Source of the DNA: Septoria linicola
Taxonomy: Eukaryota; Ascomycota; Dothideomycetes; Mycosphaerellales; Mycosphaerellaceae
Reading direction: 5' to 3'
DNA: 64,000 bases
NCBI GenBank assembly: GCA_024114885.1
Contig: CP099431.1
Location: 1 to 64,000, forward strand
The notes beneath the pieces were generated by a model. That model did no database searches and was not told where the DNA came from. It worked only from the letters and a program-made list of their open reading frames with translations. The translations under genes and the position numbers were made by a program. Below, piece after piece: positions 36,437 through 49,224 of the stretch; the stretch's first letter is position 1, and each line of letters opens with the position of its first letter.

Positions 36437-36876
36437 TAACGTAGTAGGCGTCCCTATACCTAGTAGGCAGGCCTATAGTAGCTACTACCGCCTATACGTA
36501 TAAGAACGATTTTCGAGCTTACTATAGAGGTAAGAGACAATAATCCTTTATACTACTACTACTAAGGTTAGCGAGGACTACTTAGGTTACTACTTAGCGA
36601 TTATATAATATAGTATTGTCTAATAACTTGTTCTACTTCCTACCTATCCTCTACTAGCGCCGCTACTACGCGATCCTAATAGGCTTATAGCCTATACGGC
36701 CTACTATAGCTACCGACGTATACCTCCGCGACGACGCGCTATAGGTATGCTACTAATCTGCCTACTACACCTACTACTAACTACTATATAGAGCTATCGC
36801 TCGACTCCGGCCCTACGACCTATATATAGACTTATATACTACTACCTCTAGGTTAGTTATAGGTTTACGCGCTATA
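36437..36876 (+). repeat. 3' LTR of Gypsy-3 (440 bp)
   Basis: Matches 25,598-26,037 end to end at identical length and is preceded by a purine-rich tract. It ends at CGCTATA, after which repeat X resumes. Confidence 0.9.
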
Positions 36877-38315
36877 CTACTAATATCTATTAGGCTCTAA
36901 ACTTATACTAAAACTTAATAGCTATTACGAACGCCTATATCTCTAAGACGCTAACTCCTAAGAACTATAAGAGTACTATTAAGTAGAAGGCTATCGAATT
37001 AGATCTTATTAATAGTCTAAGCGACTTAGACGATAGCTTAGGTAGTTTTAGATACTATATAGGCGCCTTTAATAGCGACGACCTAAGTAATTTTAGAAAT
37101 TAAGAGATAGGCCTATAATACGAGGCTTAACTAGTACTAATAGGCTTAAAGTAGTAGAAACTTAGAGTCTAGCGTAGATTACGCTAAAGCTTTACTTAAG
37201 CTTAATATAGAATAATATAACTTGAAAGTACTTCTCTCTACGATCTCGTAGGTCTATCTTTGTCTTATATTATCTTCGTAATTAATCTATAGATATACGG
37301 CTATAGATATAATCGGAACGCTAGAGCTACTTAGATTTAAGCTAATATAATCTAAGATATAGCTACTTAAGCTTAGATAGTATAACTATTTCTAAGGAGT
37401 CTATTATAGTCCTACTATATAGAAGCGTAGTATAAATAAGCGTAGAGCTTTCTAAGCTATAAGAGCTTAAATTAGGATCTCTACTAGTATACCTATAAGG
37501 TGTTTAATATACTTCGCTAGAGCTACTAATTATACTCGACTTCTTATATAGAGAGAGATAAAGTTATATAAACTTAAGAGCGCGTAGTATAGAGTAAGGA
37601 TATATAGTATAAAGGAAGAACGCGTAGTATAGAGTAAGATATATTCTAAGGATATAGTCGAAGACGTTAAGGGTAATTAAAGAGAGGTAGAATAGTTAAG
37701 GGTAGAGTAGAACGCGTAGTATAAAGTAGGAAAGAGCGTATAGTATAGAGTAAGGACACGTAGTATAGAGTAAGAGCGCGTAGTACGAAGTAAGAGAATA
37801 TAGTCGAAGGCGTTAAGAGCGATCGAGAAGAGGTAGAATAGTTAAGAGTAGAGTAGAACGCGTAGTATAAAGTAGGAAAGAGCGCGTAGAAGAGAGGTAT
37901 AATAGAAGAGGATAGAGTAGAACATATAGTACGAAGTAGGAAAGAGCGTATAGAGGAAAGATAGAATAGAATAGAGTAGAGTAGAACGTAGAGTATAAAG
38001 TAAGAAAGAGCGCGTAGAGGAGAGGTAGAATAGAGAAGGTAGAGTAGAACATATAGTATAAAGTAGGAAAGAGTATATAGAAGAGAGGTAGAATAGAGAA
38101 GGTAGAGTAGAATACGTAGTATAAAGTAGAAAAGGGTAGGTAGAGGAGAGGTATAATAGTTTAGGGTAGAGTAGAACGTAGAGAGTAAGGTAGGAAAGAG
38201 CGTATAGAGGAGAGGTAGAATAGAGAAAGTAGAGTAGAATACTCGATTAGGAAATACTTTAGTTAGAGTTTAGAGCTAACTATTATACCTCGAGGAAGAG
38301 CTTTAGAGTATAGTA
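36877..38315. mobile_element. Repeat X, copy 1, right part
   Basis: Continues repeat X after the Gypsy-3 insertion and matches about 58,420-60,715 once the mariner insertion there is removed. A plus-strand unrecognised frame (for example SLSYIIFVINLQIYGYRYNR near 37,255-37,320) is partly readable. It ends in a minisatellite, and homology to copy 2 stops at GAGTATAGTAGCTAG near 38,315. Confidence 0.6.
37570..38245. repeat. Purine-rich minisatellite at the end of repeat X
   Basis: Tandem units of about 60 bp (TAGAGTAGAACGCGTAGTATAAAGTAGGAAAGAGCGCGTAGAGGAGAGG-type order, with variants) fill most of this stretch, preceded by shorter GCGCGTAGTATAGAG repeats. A 79-codon minus-strand open frame at 37,813-38,052 is low-complexity Tyr/Leu/Ser text from this array and is not a gene. 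The same array is shorter at 60,425-60,640. Confidence 0.75.
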
Positions 38316-39412
38316 GCTAGAGAACCTTATACCTTCTAGAGCGAGATAGTTTAAGAGGCGAGAGAGTTTATTTATAGCCTCGAAGTAATCTTCTTTAATA
38401 GTCTATAAGAGTTTATTATAGAGAATTCGAAGATCCTATATAGTATTATATAGCTCGTAGGCGAGGCGTAAGAGACCTAGTATAACGAATACTCTAAGGT
38501 AATACCTCTAGACTATACTTAGACTAAGTTTAAACGCTTTATCTATAACGTTATTAGAGATTAGACGAATCGTACGATCCTTTTAATAGTTAAGTATAAG
38601 AGGATCTAATAGAGTAAGAGCTAAAAGTAACGCTAGTTCGCTATAGAACTAGGCTACTTAGAGTCTTAACTAGGCGATTATAGTAAAGCGTAGCTAGTAT
38701 ACTAGCTCCTTATAAAGTTAAAGCTATCGCTTCGATAAGAGATTATTAAGAATTATACTATACCTAATAAGCACGCTAATTTAATTATATTAGTAAGGCG
38801 CCTAGAGTAAGCTAATAAGGTAATTCCTATATAGTATAACTAGAGTAGAAGCTAGAGTAATAGAGACTATAAGCGCGATACGTAGTCGAAGCGTAAGCGT
38901 ATAGAGAGCGACGCTTTTACGCGTAAGTACGACGATAGTCTAGAAGAAAACGATACGCGTCGCTTTAGCGATAAAGGTTCTACTCGCTCTATTATAGGCT
39001 ACGAGTATTTAGAATACTATAGCTATAAGTAGAAGGAGTATATTAGTACTAATTCTATCTACTCTAACTAAGGCGCCTAAGACGATAGTAAGAAGCTATT
39101 AGTACGTAAGGTTACTATAGAAGCGCTAAAAAAAGAGAAGGTATTAGAGAAAGACTACGATCTCTAGATACTAAACTTAGTAGTAATATATACCTCTCTA
39201 TATAAGTCGTAAATACGACTTACCTAGAGAGCGTAGTCGAGGTATAGGATAGGCTTAAGCTAGCCTAATTCCTTCTTAATAATACTACTAATATTAACGT
39301 AGTATTAAGATCCTTTGTCTTATAATATAGTATTATAGTTCGAACTAATACTACCTTACCTCTAGCTATCTTATTTACTAGAGAATTAGAGTATTATTAT
39401 AGTATATACTAT
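38316..39412 (+). pseudogene. Gypsy-2 gag and start of protease, interrupted by Gypsy-1
   Basis: A plus-strand frame reads a retrotransposon capsid-like region, then a charged tail (KRKRIESDAF near 38,900). A Tyr-rich remnant of a C-x2-C...C zinc knuckle follows near 39,000-39,050 (YEYLEYYSYKQKEYISTN). It is cut at 39,412 by the Gypsy-1 LTR, and the same element continues at 52,606. The 5' end, including any 5' LTR, is missing: homology to repeat X ends right before it. Confidence 0.65.
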
Positions 39413-39692
39413 TAGTAAGGCAAAGGCCTACCTATATACCGTGCTTAGTAGTTTTAGTATAAAAGTAAGGTAGTAGCTCGTTTCTAAGATAGAAATGTTT
39501 ACTCTACTTAATTAATTCAATATCCTACGGTCCTAGTATAAGGCTCTTAGTCTTAGGACTACTAGTTTGAGCTCGTTACTACCGGTCAACACGCGTATTA
39601 TAAGACTATTACTCTCTAAACAGGTCTTGTTCTATAACGGCTACTCTTATACCTGCCTAGGAGGTTAGTATTAAGATAGTTATTATCTATTA
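39413..39692 (+). repeat. 5' LTR of Gypsy-1 (280 bp)
   Basis: Begins TAGTAAGGCAAAGGCC and ends ATTATCTATTA. It matches 52,326-52,605 and the reverse of 15,163-15,441. It keeps some CA/TG (for example GGTCAACACGCG), so the LTRs are slightly less mutated than the interior. Confidence 0.92.
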
Positions 39693-40410
39693 ATAGAGCT
39701 AAAGGTAGGGCTATCTCTTCTCTCGTACACTAGGACTAGAAGTATAGAGAGTAGATAGTAGCCTTAAAGCGAGAACTAACGTACTATAAACATTAATAAG
39801 AGGCCTAAAGGAGCCTACGTAAGAGGCGACTTAAAGGGCTATAGTAATATAGAAGCTCCTAGAATATAGATATTACTCTAACCTAGAAAAGTTATAAACC
39901 TCTAGTACCTCTTAGTACGGATCTATTTAGTAATTACTATATAGATAGTAAGGCGACTTACTATATCGGAGATTCACTTAGGGTCCCTATGCCTATAATA
40001 GTCTTCGATTAGACTCCGGTTTAGCGTAAAAACGCTCTCGTTCAGATAGCGTAGAGGCTATAGGATAGGCTAGACCTATCTAGGCAATCTCGTATCTCCT
40101 AGTATATAGAACGCTTAGAATAAGCCCTAGTACAGTATTAGACGCTAATCGTTTAGCTAAGGACACTAATTACGTCTAAGGCCCTAGACCTAGTATATAG
40201 TATAGGCTAACGTAATATTATACTACTATAGTTACTTAGTAGATTACCTAAATAAGTAAGATAGACGCGCCTAGCTATAAACGGTCGAACTATACGACAC
40301 GACATGCCTTCGCTTATTAGATATAATCAATACAGCTCTAGTATTATAAAGAAAAGTTTAACGTTTACCTTCTAATAGCTAATAAAATTTTAGACTCTTG
40401 TTTTTTTTAA

Positions 40411-40430
40411 TTATCGTTTTAAACGATAAC
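40411..40430. promoter_or_regulatory. AT-rich palindrome in Gypsy-1 leader
   Basis: TTATCGTTTTAAACGATAAC forms nine-base arms. A very similar palindrome lies upstream of the 3' ORF at 48,601-48,623, and the truncated copy carries it at 14,426-14,448. It precedes gag by about 200 bp. A regulatory role is inferred from this repeated placement only. Confidence 0.4.
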
Positions 40431-40633
40431 TATATTTTATTTAAAAACCTAATTAAGGAGAGTATAACATACTCTTAGAACACCTTCGAACGAGCTCTAT
40501 AAGTAAATTAGTATCTACTAGCCGGCCTAAAACACTAGATAGTAGCTTATCTAACTAGCTTAATAAGCAAATTCGAAGATTACTAGTAAAGTTACTACCT
40601 ACTTTTACTTTATTCCCTCTACTAGATAACGAT

Positions 40634-43440
40634 ATATCTATAGAAGCTAAGGACTAAGAAGGTACTAACCTTAACCCTAATACTAATATCTTTTAAGGAC
40701 TAAACTTAGGAGGTAGACTATCTATAGTATAGTTCTAGCTGCTTATAGAGACTATCTAAGTAACTTAAAGCTAGAAGGTAATTATCGCTTAGGTTCTACT
40801 ACTACCTAGCTCGGACTAGAATCTCTTCTTTAATAGAGAGAACGTAACCGAGTATATTAAGCGTTTTAAAGTACTATATAGGAACTATACTATTCTACTC
40901 GTTAATAATAATAAATAGCTTTACGAGAAGTTACTTACTTAGGTTACGGTTGTCTAACGTAGACGATACTAGCGCCTTAATAGTTTCTATAATCGAAACT
41001 ACGCTAAGTTCAAAGAGTCGATTATTAAGGAATACTAAAAGTACGACAATATATATATACTTAGAAACTACCGCTATATAGAAAACCTTTATAAGGTTAA
41101 CCGTAGCGAGGATAATAATCTCTTAGAGTACTTGAGGCAGTTTATACTCTACTCTAATACTATACCTACTTCGTATATAGACGAGCGTTCTCGTACTCTT
41201 CTATTCGTACGAGGCCTTCTATTTCGTTTTAGTAAGAGACTCTAGGCCTATCTTAGGTTAGATCTTAATAACAAGGACTTGGATTATAGTAAACTCTTAA
41301 AGACAGCCTAGCGTTAGATTAATAGTAATAAGGACTTTAAATTAGAAGTATATAACGAAGGCGGTAGAGACGTCTAGTAGTTATACGAAGTAGTAAAGAA
41401 GTCTGCTCTAAGACTAAACTCTAAGTTCAAGGCTAGAGAAACGGTAGTCTATAAAGGCCGTAAGCTAGTAACTATCGATAATATTACTACTAGTATATAA
41501 GACCTCGTAATTACTACGATTCGTCGACTCGAAGAAGAAGGCCTATAGCCGCTACGCCTATTAATAGGACAGTAGGCGAAGTCTCACTCTTACGACTATT
41601 CGTATATTCTAAGGCCTACTTATAGCTAGGAGATTTCGATTAATTTAGCTACGATAGATAATAGGTTAATAATTAAGGCTTACGTAGCGATCGCTCTAAA
41701 GATTTCAGGTTATTAGATATATAGGCTCGAAGGCTATATAGCTACAAACTACGAGTACTTATAGTAGTTCGAGACTAAGAGCTTAATATATAGAGATCTA
41801 AAGACTAGTATTATATACTATAGAACGCCTCGCCTAGGTATAGAAAAGATATAGTACTACTAGGATAAGGAACTACTAAAGCTATTCGTATTAATAGAAG
41901 TATTAGAGTAACGCTATAGAAAGATTAATCTTGAAAATATAGATCGTTTATTAATACTAAGAGCGAGCTAGTAGAGGATAGCGAACAAGGTAGCTAGTAT
42001 CGACGGTCCTATTAATATTAGCTAAGTTACTTCTATTACGTAGAAGGATTAGAACGATCTAATCGGCGCCTACGTAGCTAGAGATAGCGTAAAGACAAAG
42101 TAGAACCTAAACCCTTCTCGTCTAGTTAGAAGATAGCTAATAGGAGTATAGAAGCGGATTATAACCTAGGCTATAGCTATAAGAACCTACGCTTATCGTT
42201 ACTCTCGTATTAAAGAGGTTAAAGATAAGAACTAGCCGGCTCCTTATTTTATAGATATAGGAGAGTTAGAGGATTCTTAAACTTAGAGACGTAATAACGA
42301 TAAGGCTAAGAATAAGTAGATATACGACTACCTAAACAGTCTACTAGTTCTAGTCGCTCCTACGTATACTTAAAAGTAGAAGAAGGCTAAGGAGCCTCTA
42401 AAGACTAAGCGTATAGATAACTACCTTCGAGCTATATACGCTAATAATAACGCTAACGTCTTCTAGATAGATAAAATACTCGAATCTAAGGTCTAGTTAA
42501 GCTTAGTAGAGATTATTCTCTATAGCGAGCGAGCGTCGTATTCCTTATAAAGTCGTGTTCTAAACGATACGGATCTACGTAAGAAGCTTAACAAGCTCTA
42601 TATAAAGAAGCGTACGAATAGAGGTAGTAGAGCTAAGATTAGTATATATTTCTTACTATCTAAAGCCTTTAGCGAGTAGGTAGAGGAGGAGCTAATAAAA
42701 GCTGTCTTAGCGACCGATATTAAGGCCTTCTAGGCTACTACTATAGCGATTAATATAGTAAAGCCTAGGCCTACTTCCGAGCTTTATAAGCGGACTAATA
42801 ATATCCTTCTATTATTCGATAATATCTATTAGATTATTCTAAGTATCTACGTACCTATAAAGTATAGACCTCGAATAATAGCTTATAAGTCTTTAATCGA
42901 CGAGAGAGCTAAGTTAATAATTATACTAATCGAATATATTCGAAAGCTTCAAGTTAGTATAACCTCTCTTAGTAATATTACTATAAGAGGAGTTAGAGGC
43001 AAGGTTACTTTTATTAGGTACTACCTAGAGGTGTTAATCGATACCTTTAGCGTAAAAGTTACTATACTATTTCTAGTCTTACTAGCGAATAGCCCGATCT
43101 TACTTAGCTAGCTATAAGCGCGGCGAGTACGCCTAGCTTCTAAGAACTACGATAATAGCTCGTAGGAAGGCTTAATTAGTATTCTAGACAGCTATATTAT
43201 TATATTTACTAGCTTTAATAGCTATAGTAATATACGAACTATAGAATAGGTCCTAGGAAAAGCTAGAGTACCGAGGAACTAGCTCTAGTCGACGGCACAA
43301 GTTTAATAGAGGCTCTAACACGTATATCGCGTCTAGATTTAGTAGAAGTTAGTGTCTAAACTCTAACTTTTAGTAATTACTAGCTAAAGAATATAGGGTA
43401 TACTATCGAGGACTCTAGATTATATATTAGCGAGGAGTAG
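40634..43440 (+). pseudogene. Gypsy-1 gag and protease
   Basis: The start is ATA at 40,634; the truncated copy retains ATG at the same place. A capsid-like region (NVTEYIKRFKVLYRNYTI near 40,850) is followed by a long basic tail. A protease-like SLIDERAKL block lies near 42,890-42,915 (from LIDxGAxL). The frame is 40,634 modulo three throughout, and the following pol frame is shifted by -1 near 43,440-43,540. No zinc knuckle was recognised. Confidence 0.65.
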
Positions 43441-46400
43441 AGAAAGGGATTACAAGCTTTTTAAGCTTCTACTACCCTTTCTATATAAGGTTTAGTAGTT
43501 AGAGGTAAAAACTCTACTTAGAAGAGTTAGCTAGTAGAACGTTCTATAGTTACCTTTTTAAACGATAATTACGTTATACCTCCTATACTATACTTCAAAC
43601 TATACTAGTAGTATAGATAGATAAGCGATTAGTACTAGTGTTCGTTTATAGTTACTAATAGCTCTAAACTCCTAGAGAATTAAGTCTTTAACTACCTTAC
43701 GTAGTAGTTATCGTATATAAAGGTAATTTACTTTAGAGACTATTTTATAGTAGACTTAATTAGACAAAGTACCTCTCTACGATAGTAGCTCGAACTATTA
43801 AGACGGGTCAATTATAGCTAGACTTAAACATAGTATAACTATCTCGTAGTAGCGGCCGTTAAAAGTAACGTTACTAAATTCAGCTAAAATAGTCGACTTA
43901 GAAAGCTTCTACTAGCTACTAGCGAAGCTAAGCTAGCTTATACTAGCGAGCGAGACTTATACTAGGGTATTAGGTACAGTTTTAAAGAAGCTATACTAGT
44001 ACCTTAATCGAGCTAGAGTTCGAATTATAGAAGCGAATACTTAATAATTACCTATAGGAAGCTTAGAGAGGCGGAGCTAGCTATCTAAGAACCTAGACCC
44101 TATAACGAAGTTATTTCCGATAAAGTAGACGACGAGCTTAGCGAGGAGACGTACGTTATCTTAGCCGCTATTAATATAGTAGTAGAAAAAGCTCGTAATA
44201 AAGAAGCTACAAGCTAGTAGAAGCTAGATAATTATATTAGCGCCTATACTCTTTATAAGCGAGTTACTAATAAGATTAAACTAGTAAATATAGATATTAC
44301 TATAACCGATAGCTTAAACCCTAGCGGATTAAAGAACTAGCGACAGACTTATATTAAGAAGGAAGCGGCTATACTACCTAGTACCGGACCTTACGATAGT
44401 AAGTACTTAACTAAGAGGTTCTCGACGATCGAGCCTAGGTTACGCCTTATACCTAAACGGCTTATAAAGTTCAAACCTAGTATAGAACTACTACTAAAGG
44501 AGCTAGATTTATTATACTATATACTAAGGAATCGAGAAGCTACCTTTATATAAGACTTTACGTATTTAGGCTAAATTAATCCTAATATTACTCTACTATA
44601 GAAGATTCGAATAGTTCCTTACGAGCTATAGTAGTATCTAGGCTTCAAGCTAAACCTATCTCTACGACACGTCGTAGAAGATATACTAAGGTAACGAATC
44701 TAAGCTAGAACTCTTAAGCTATACTATAGTGCCTGTCGAAACCTATACTTCCTTATTAGTAAGAAGATAGAGGTAGGTAAGCTAAAGAAGTATTAGTTAA
44801 TTAACGTAGCTTAGAAGTTTAATCAAGTTACCGTAAGAGATTCGAACTTACTACTCGATACTAAGGGTTTCTCTAAGGACTTTACTAGCTACGCGCTAGC
44901 CTCGTTAGTTAATATCTTCTCTAGATATAACTAAATCCTACTCGATAAATTATATAGAGACCTTATAGGCTTTGATTTACTACTAGGTTTATTATAGTAG
45001 ATAACGTTACTATAAGGAGCTACGAATTCTGTTACCTAGTTCGTTCGTATTATTAATCAAGTCCTTATAGAGTATATCTCGTATAAGGCATAGCCGTTCC
45101 TTAATAATATTAGTATTAAAGAGCCTAAGACAAAGTACGATAGTAAAGAGGTTAAACCTAGCCTCTACTATTACGTTATTAAACATATTATAGCTATAGA
45201 CGACGTTCTCTATAATATAGAACGAGCTAATATATTAGTAGCTTTTAATAAGCTATAGCTCTATTACGAATAGTTAGTAATCGTAGGTTACTTTACTAGT
45301 ATCGATAGTCGCTATCTAGACTTTATAAGAGTAGCGAAGATTAAGAAATAGCCGACTCTAGAGAATTAGAAGGAGGTTCGAATCTTCCTTAGCATAGTTA
45401 CGTACTACTACGTCTAGGTTAAAGGTTTTACGATTATCCTTACTCTACTATTTAAACTCTTATAGAAGGATACTAAGTTTTAATAGACTACTAAATACTA
45501 ACTAGCTAAAGACGTCGTCTTAAAGATACTAGTTTTAGCCCTAGCTCTAGTTACTCTTAACTTTAGAGAAGGAGTAGGACTTATCGTCGTAGGCGTAGAT
45601 TCGAGTAGTAAAGGTTAAGGATATACGCTTTCCTAATATAATCGAGACGAGCTACTCCTTCGTTATCCTATTCGATATAAGTCTAGCCTATTTAACTTAG
45701 TAGAGGTTAAGTACGATACTAGAAAGCGTAAATACCTTAGTATACTAAAGGTATTAAAGAAGCTGAAACTATAGCTATTTAGAGTATACTTCTAACTAGA
45801 GATTAATATAAATACCCTTGTTTACTAGCTTAATAAGGCTATCTCTAATTTACTGAATATAGTAATAACGCGCTAGCTAGTATAGATCTACTTCTTTAAC
45901 TTCAACGTTATATATATTCCTAGTAAGAAGTATATAGCTCTAGATTCGCTATCGAGGAAGCTTATTACGCCTAAAGACGTGAAGGCTATAGAATAGGAAG
46001 AAGACGTAGATCTAATAATTAACGAGTAATTCTTCGATATCTTTTACGTTAACGCTTTCTCTATATAGATAATTTAGAGCGAGCTATCTACAATTAATAG
46101 GATCTACTCTTAGGAGTTAATAAATATCGCTTTCGTGCTTATATAGATATAAAGACCTAAGAGAGTTTCTAATAGCGAGTATAAGCGGCTAAGGAAGAAG
46201 TATTAGCTATTTTATATTAAGAACAACTAGCTCTAGCGCTAAGAACGAGTAGCTAGGCCTCTATAGCGAGTTATTAATAAACCTAAAGCGCGAGCTTATA
46301 TTATTAAGGTATACTATTATAAGAACGGTTACTATAGCGCTAAATAGACGTATAATCTTATCTAGAAACGATAGTAGTAGGATAGGGTCTAGGCTTAAAT

Positions 46401-48590
46401 CTCGCTCGCTATTTAGTAATATACTATTTATAGTCTTTAGTATAGGAGATAGGTATCTAGAGAACTATAAATCCTGCTCTAAGTTATAGTCGGTTAGAGG
46501 TAGTATATCGATAGCTTATATGTCTCGAAGAACTGTTCGTTAATAGTTATACGCGAATCTCTATCGCGCTAGCTAGAAGTATATATATTCTAGTACCTAG
46601 CGAAGAGTATCTTCTTAGTATAGATAGTAAGGTTTATATAGGAAGAGATCTTTTACTAGTAGGGTACCGCTATAGAAGTTATCCTCGATAACTATAAGAC
46701 TAACCTTAGTAACGTAGAGAAACTACTACTATCGTATAGTGTTAAACGTATTAATATTTCGCTATACTACTCTTAGTCTAACGCTATCGTTAAAGTTAGC
46801 TATAAGACGATATTAGACGCTTACTTAAAGCTCTCTAATAGCGGCCTTTATATAATTCAGGACTATATTCTAGTAGTACTATAGGCGGAGAGGATAATAA
46901 TAGTCTCTACTACTAGCCTAACGCTGTTAGAGGTAATAATTAGGCGTGACGTAGTACTACTAATCGAGCTAGAATACTATACCTTCTAGATTATAGATTA
47001 GGGCAAGGTTAAGACTAGAGTAGAGCTTCTTACGATTCGAGCTCAAGCTCTAGAAGCTATAGAAACGACTATAGAAGAAGAACGACTACGTTAATAGCGT
47101 CTCCGAGAATAGAACAAGGCGTACTTCGATAAATATCGCTATATAGACCTTACTATACTAAAGAAAGAAGATCTCGTATTAGTATACTACTCTAAGTTAA
47201 AAACTAGCTTCTCCTATAAGCTTATATTTAGGTAGGAAGGCTCTTTTAGAGTGTCTAAAATATTATAGAGAGGTATATTATATAAGCTTAAGAAACTAGA
47301 TAGCTTAAAGCGTAAGTATATCTATAAGAGGATAGACCTTAAGAAGTATACCTTTCTACGAGAAAACCTAAAGCTAGTTCTAGATTAGGTTAAACTAGAA
47401 GAAGTACTATTACTAATAGAGAAGGTTATAGAACTAGGACTTCTACCTAGGTATAAGTATCTATAGATCTTTATTAGTAAGCTATTAGTAATAACTTAAG
47501 AAGAAAGAGAGAGTTATATACGCTAGCTACTAATAGAGCTTAAAGAAGAAATAGAAGACTTAGTAAGCTAAAGGCTAAAGCTAGCCTAGTAGAGCTAAAG
47601 AAGTAGAAATTCGATAAGTAATACTTAATTAGAGATATAAGCTAAGATCTAGCTACTAAAGCCTACTCTCTACTATAAAAAGGCTAATCTTCCTAAGTCT
47701 ATACTATCTCGAGCGCTTCTTTTTATTCCTAGAGCTACTATTAAGCTCTAATCTAACCTTCCTAAGCGCTTCTCTTAGTCCTAAAGCTACTATTAAGCTC
47801 TAATCGGAGCTTCCTAAGCTTGTAATTTACTAGACTAGTATAAATCTAGCTAAATCTTAGCTATCCTAAGTACTTCTTTTATTCCTAGAGCTACTATCGA
47901 GCTCTAATCTAAGCTTCCTAAGCTTCTCTTTTACTAGATTAGTAGAAATCTAGCTAATCCTAACTATCCTAACGCTATTTTCTATAGCTAAGATAAGTAC
48001 CTATATAGCTAGTTACTCTCCTAAGCTTAACTTTTAAGTATAGATTCTATATCTACTAATTAACCTACTATCCTACTCCTTTTTCTAAGTCTTAAGCCTA
48101 CTATCGCTATAAAAGTTAGCTATCCTAAGCTACTTTCTACTACTAGGTCTTAAAAATCTAAGCTAGACCTATACTCTCGAAGCTCTTTTCTACTAGCGAT
48201 TTCTAAGGTCGGTACTATAATCTGCCTTCCTAGAGCCTTTTTCTATTACTAATTAGTAAAGAATCGCTAAAAATATTAGTTTCTAATAGAGAATTCTTAA
48301 AGTTTAAGGTTTTCAGCCTATATAAAGGTAGAGAAGCTTGAATCCTTAGTAATAACGGCTCTAATAGCTCCTTTCTAGCTATTAATTATAGCGCTAGTAG
48401 TCTCTTACGATATAGAAAGCGCGATCTAGTAAGTCGGCTAGGTATACGAAAAATAAGGCTCTTTTAAGTTAGTAGAGGTAACGACGATAGTATCTAAGTC
48501 TTAGTCCTTATTAGCGATAGTAAGGTATATACTATAGTAGTTAGTAGTAGCGTTAGTAGTATACGACGGCTACGGAAGCGTTAAGGTAAA
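43440..48590 (+). pseudogene. Gypsy-1 pol (RT, RNase H, integrase)
   Basis: A plus-strand frame contains reverse transcriptase about 44,580-45,300, including the thumb-side block FTSYALASLVNIFSRYNQIL. The active site reads FLNN (45,097-45,110) for FLDD. RNase H follows (VGVDSSSKG near 45,590), then an integrase with the NxxYHxxxGHxGxxxT-type zinc domain degraded (46,310-46,350) and a catalytic core about 46,560-47,000. A Lys/Gln-rich tail follows. The exact end is uncertain. It would supply reverse transcription and integration; RIP stops and lost Asp residues make it inert. Confidence 0.75.
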
Positions 48591-49224
48591 GTGAACTTTT
48601 AGTTATCTTTTTAAACGATAACTAAAACCTTATATAACTAAGCTCTATATATAGACCCCTAATCCTAATAGTAGTTACGCTACTATAATAAGGTATATAA
48701 TTAGACTACTTTTACGCTCTAAACGATCTCTTCTTCCTTATTAACTATTAATTAGTTACTATAGAGCCTTACTTCTATTAAGTTCGATTCTTATCTTTCG
48801 TTACTACCTAGTAACGCTATATAGCTGTTTATATACGTAAGCAGTAACTAATATAATAGAAAACTCTATAACCGGTTACGCGCCTAACTCTCCTTACTAT
48901 TTAAGTTACTTATTACTAGTTACGCGCTTTATATCGCCCTAAGCTACTAACACGACTAATTAAAGACGTTCTCTTTCTCTATCGCGTATAAAGAATAAGA
49001 CTTCTCCTTTCTAGCGTTCTTTAACGCCTAAGCTATCAAGACTAGTGCTTTTACCTTCTACCTCGCTCGTTCGAAGTCCTATATAAGAACTACTTAGATA
49101 AGAGTCTCTAAAGAAATAACGAAAGATAGCTTCTTTAAGTTCTATATAAGGTATAGCGCTCGCTTATACTAATCGCGAAGGCTCGCTTGTTAGTTTCTAG
49201 GCCTTAAGCGGACCTCTTACTAGT
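48591..49224. promoter_or_regulatory. Spacer before Gypsy-1 3' ORF, with palindrome
   Basis: AGTTATC...GATAACT (48,601-48,623) repeats the palindrome of the leader. About 600 bp follow without a frame that I can follow confidently. It may promote a separate transcript for the 3' ORF, as the leader would for gag; that is inference. Confidence 0.35.

Larger units (their letters stand above)
25598..36876 (+). mobile_element. Gypsy-3: complete 11.3-kb LTR retrotransposon with extra 3' ORF
   Basis: Two 440-bp LTRs bound an internal region with gag (zinc knuckle), protease, reverse transcriptase, RNase H and integrase on the plus strand. This is the Ty3/Gypsy order: integrase follows RT/RNase H. 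It is inserted in repeat X: the second X copy at 57,601 lacks it. A purine-rich tract (AGAGGGAAGGA near 36,424-36,434) precedes the 3' LTR. Short flanking matches (CTAAT/CTACT) suggest a mutated 5-bp target duplication. A long additional frame lies between pol and the 3' LTR. All frames are RIP-inactivated. Confidence 0.9.

Noticed and set aside
37813..38052. 79-codon minus-strand open frame
   Set aside because: Low-complexity Tyr/Leu/Ser translation of the purine-rich minisatellite.
43548..43570. Third copy of the Gypsy-1 palindrome
   Set aside because: Only a partial match, and it lies inside a readable coding frame (VTFLNDN), so it is probably coincidental.
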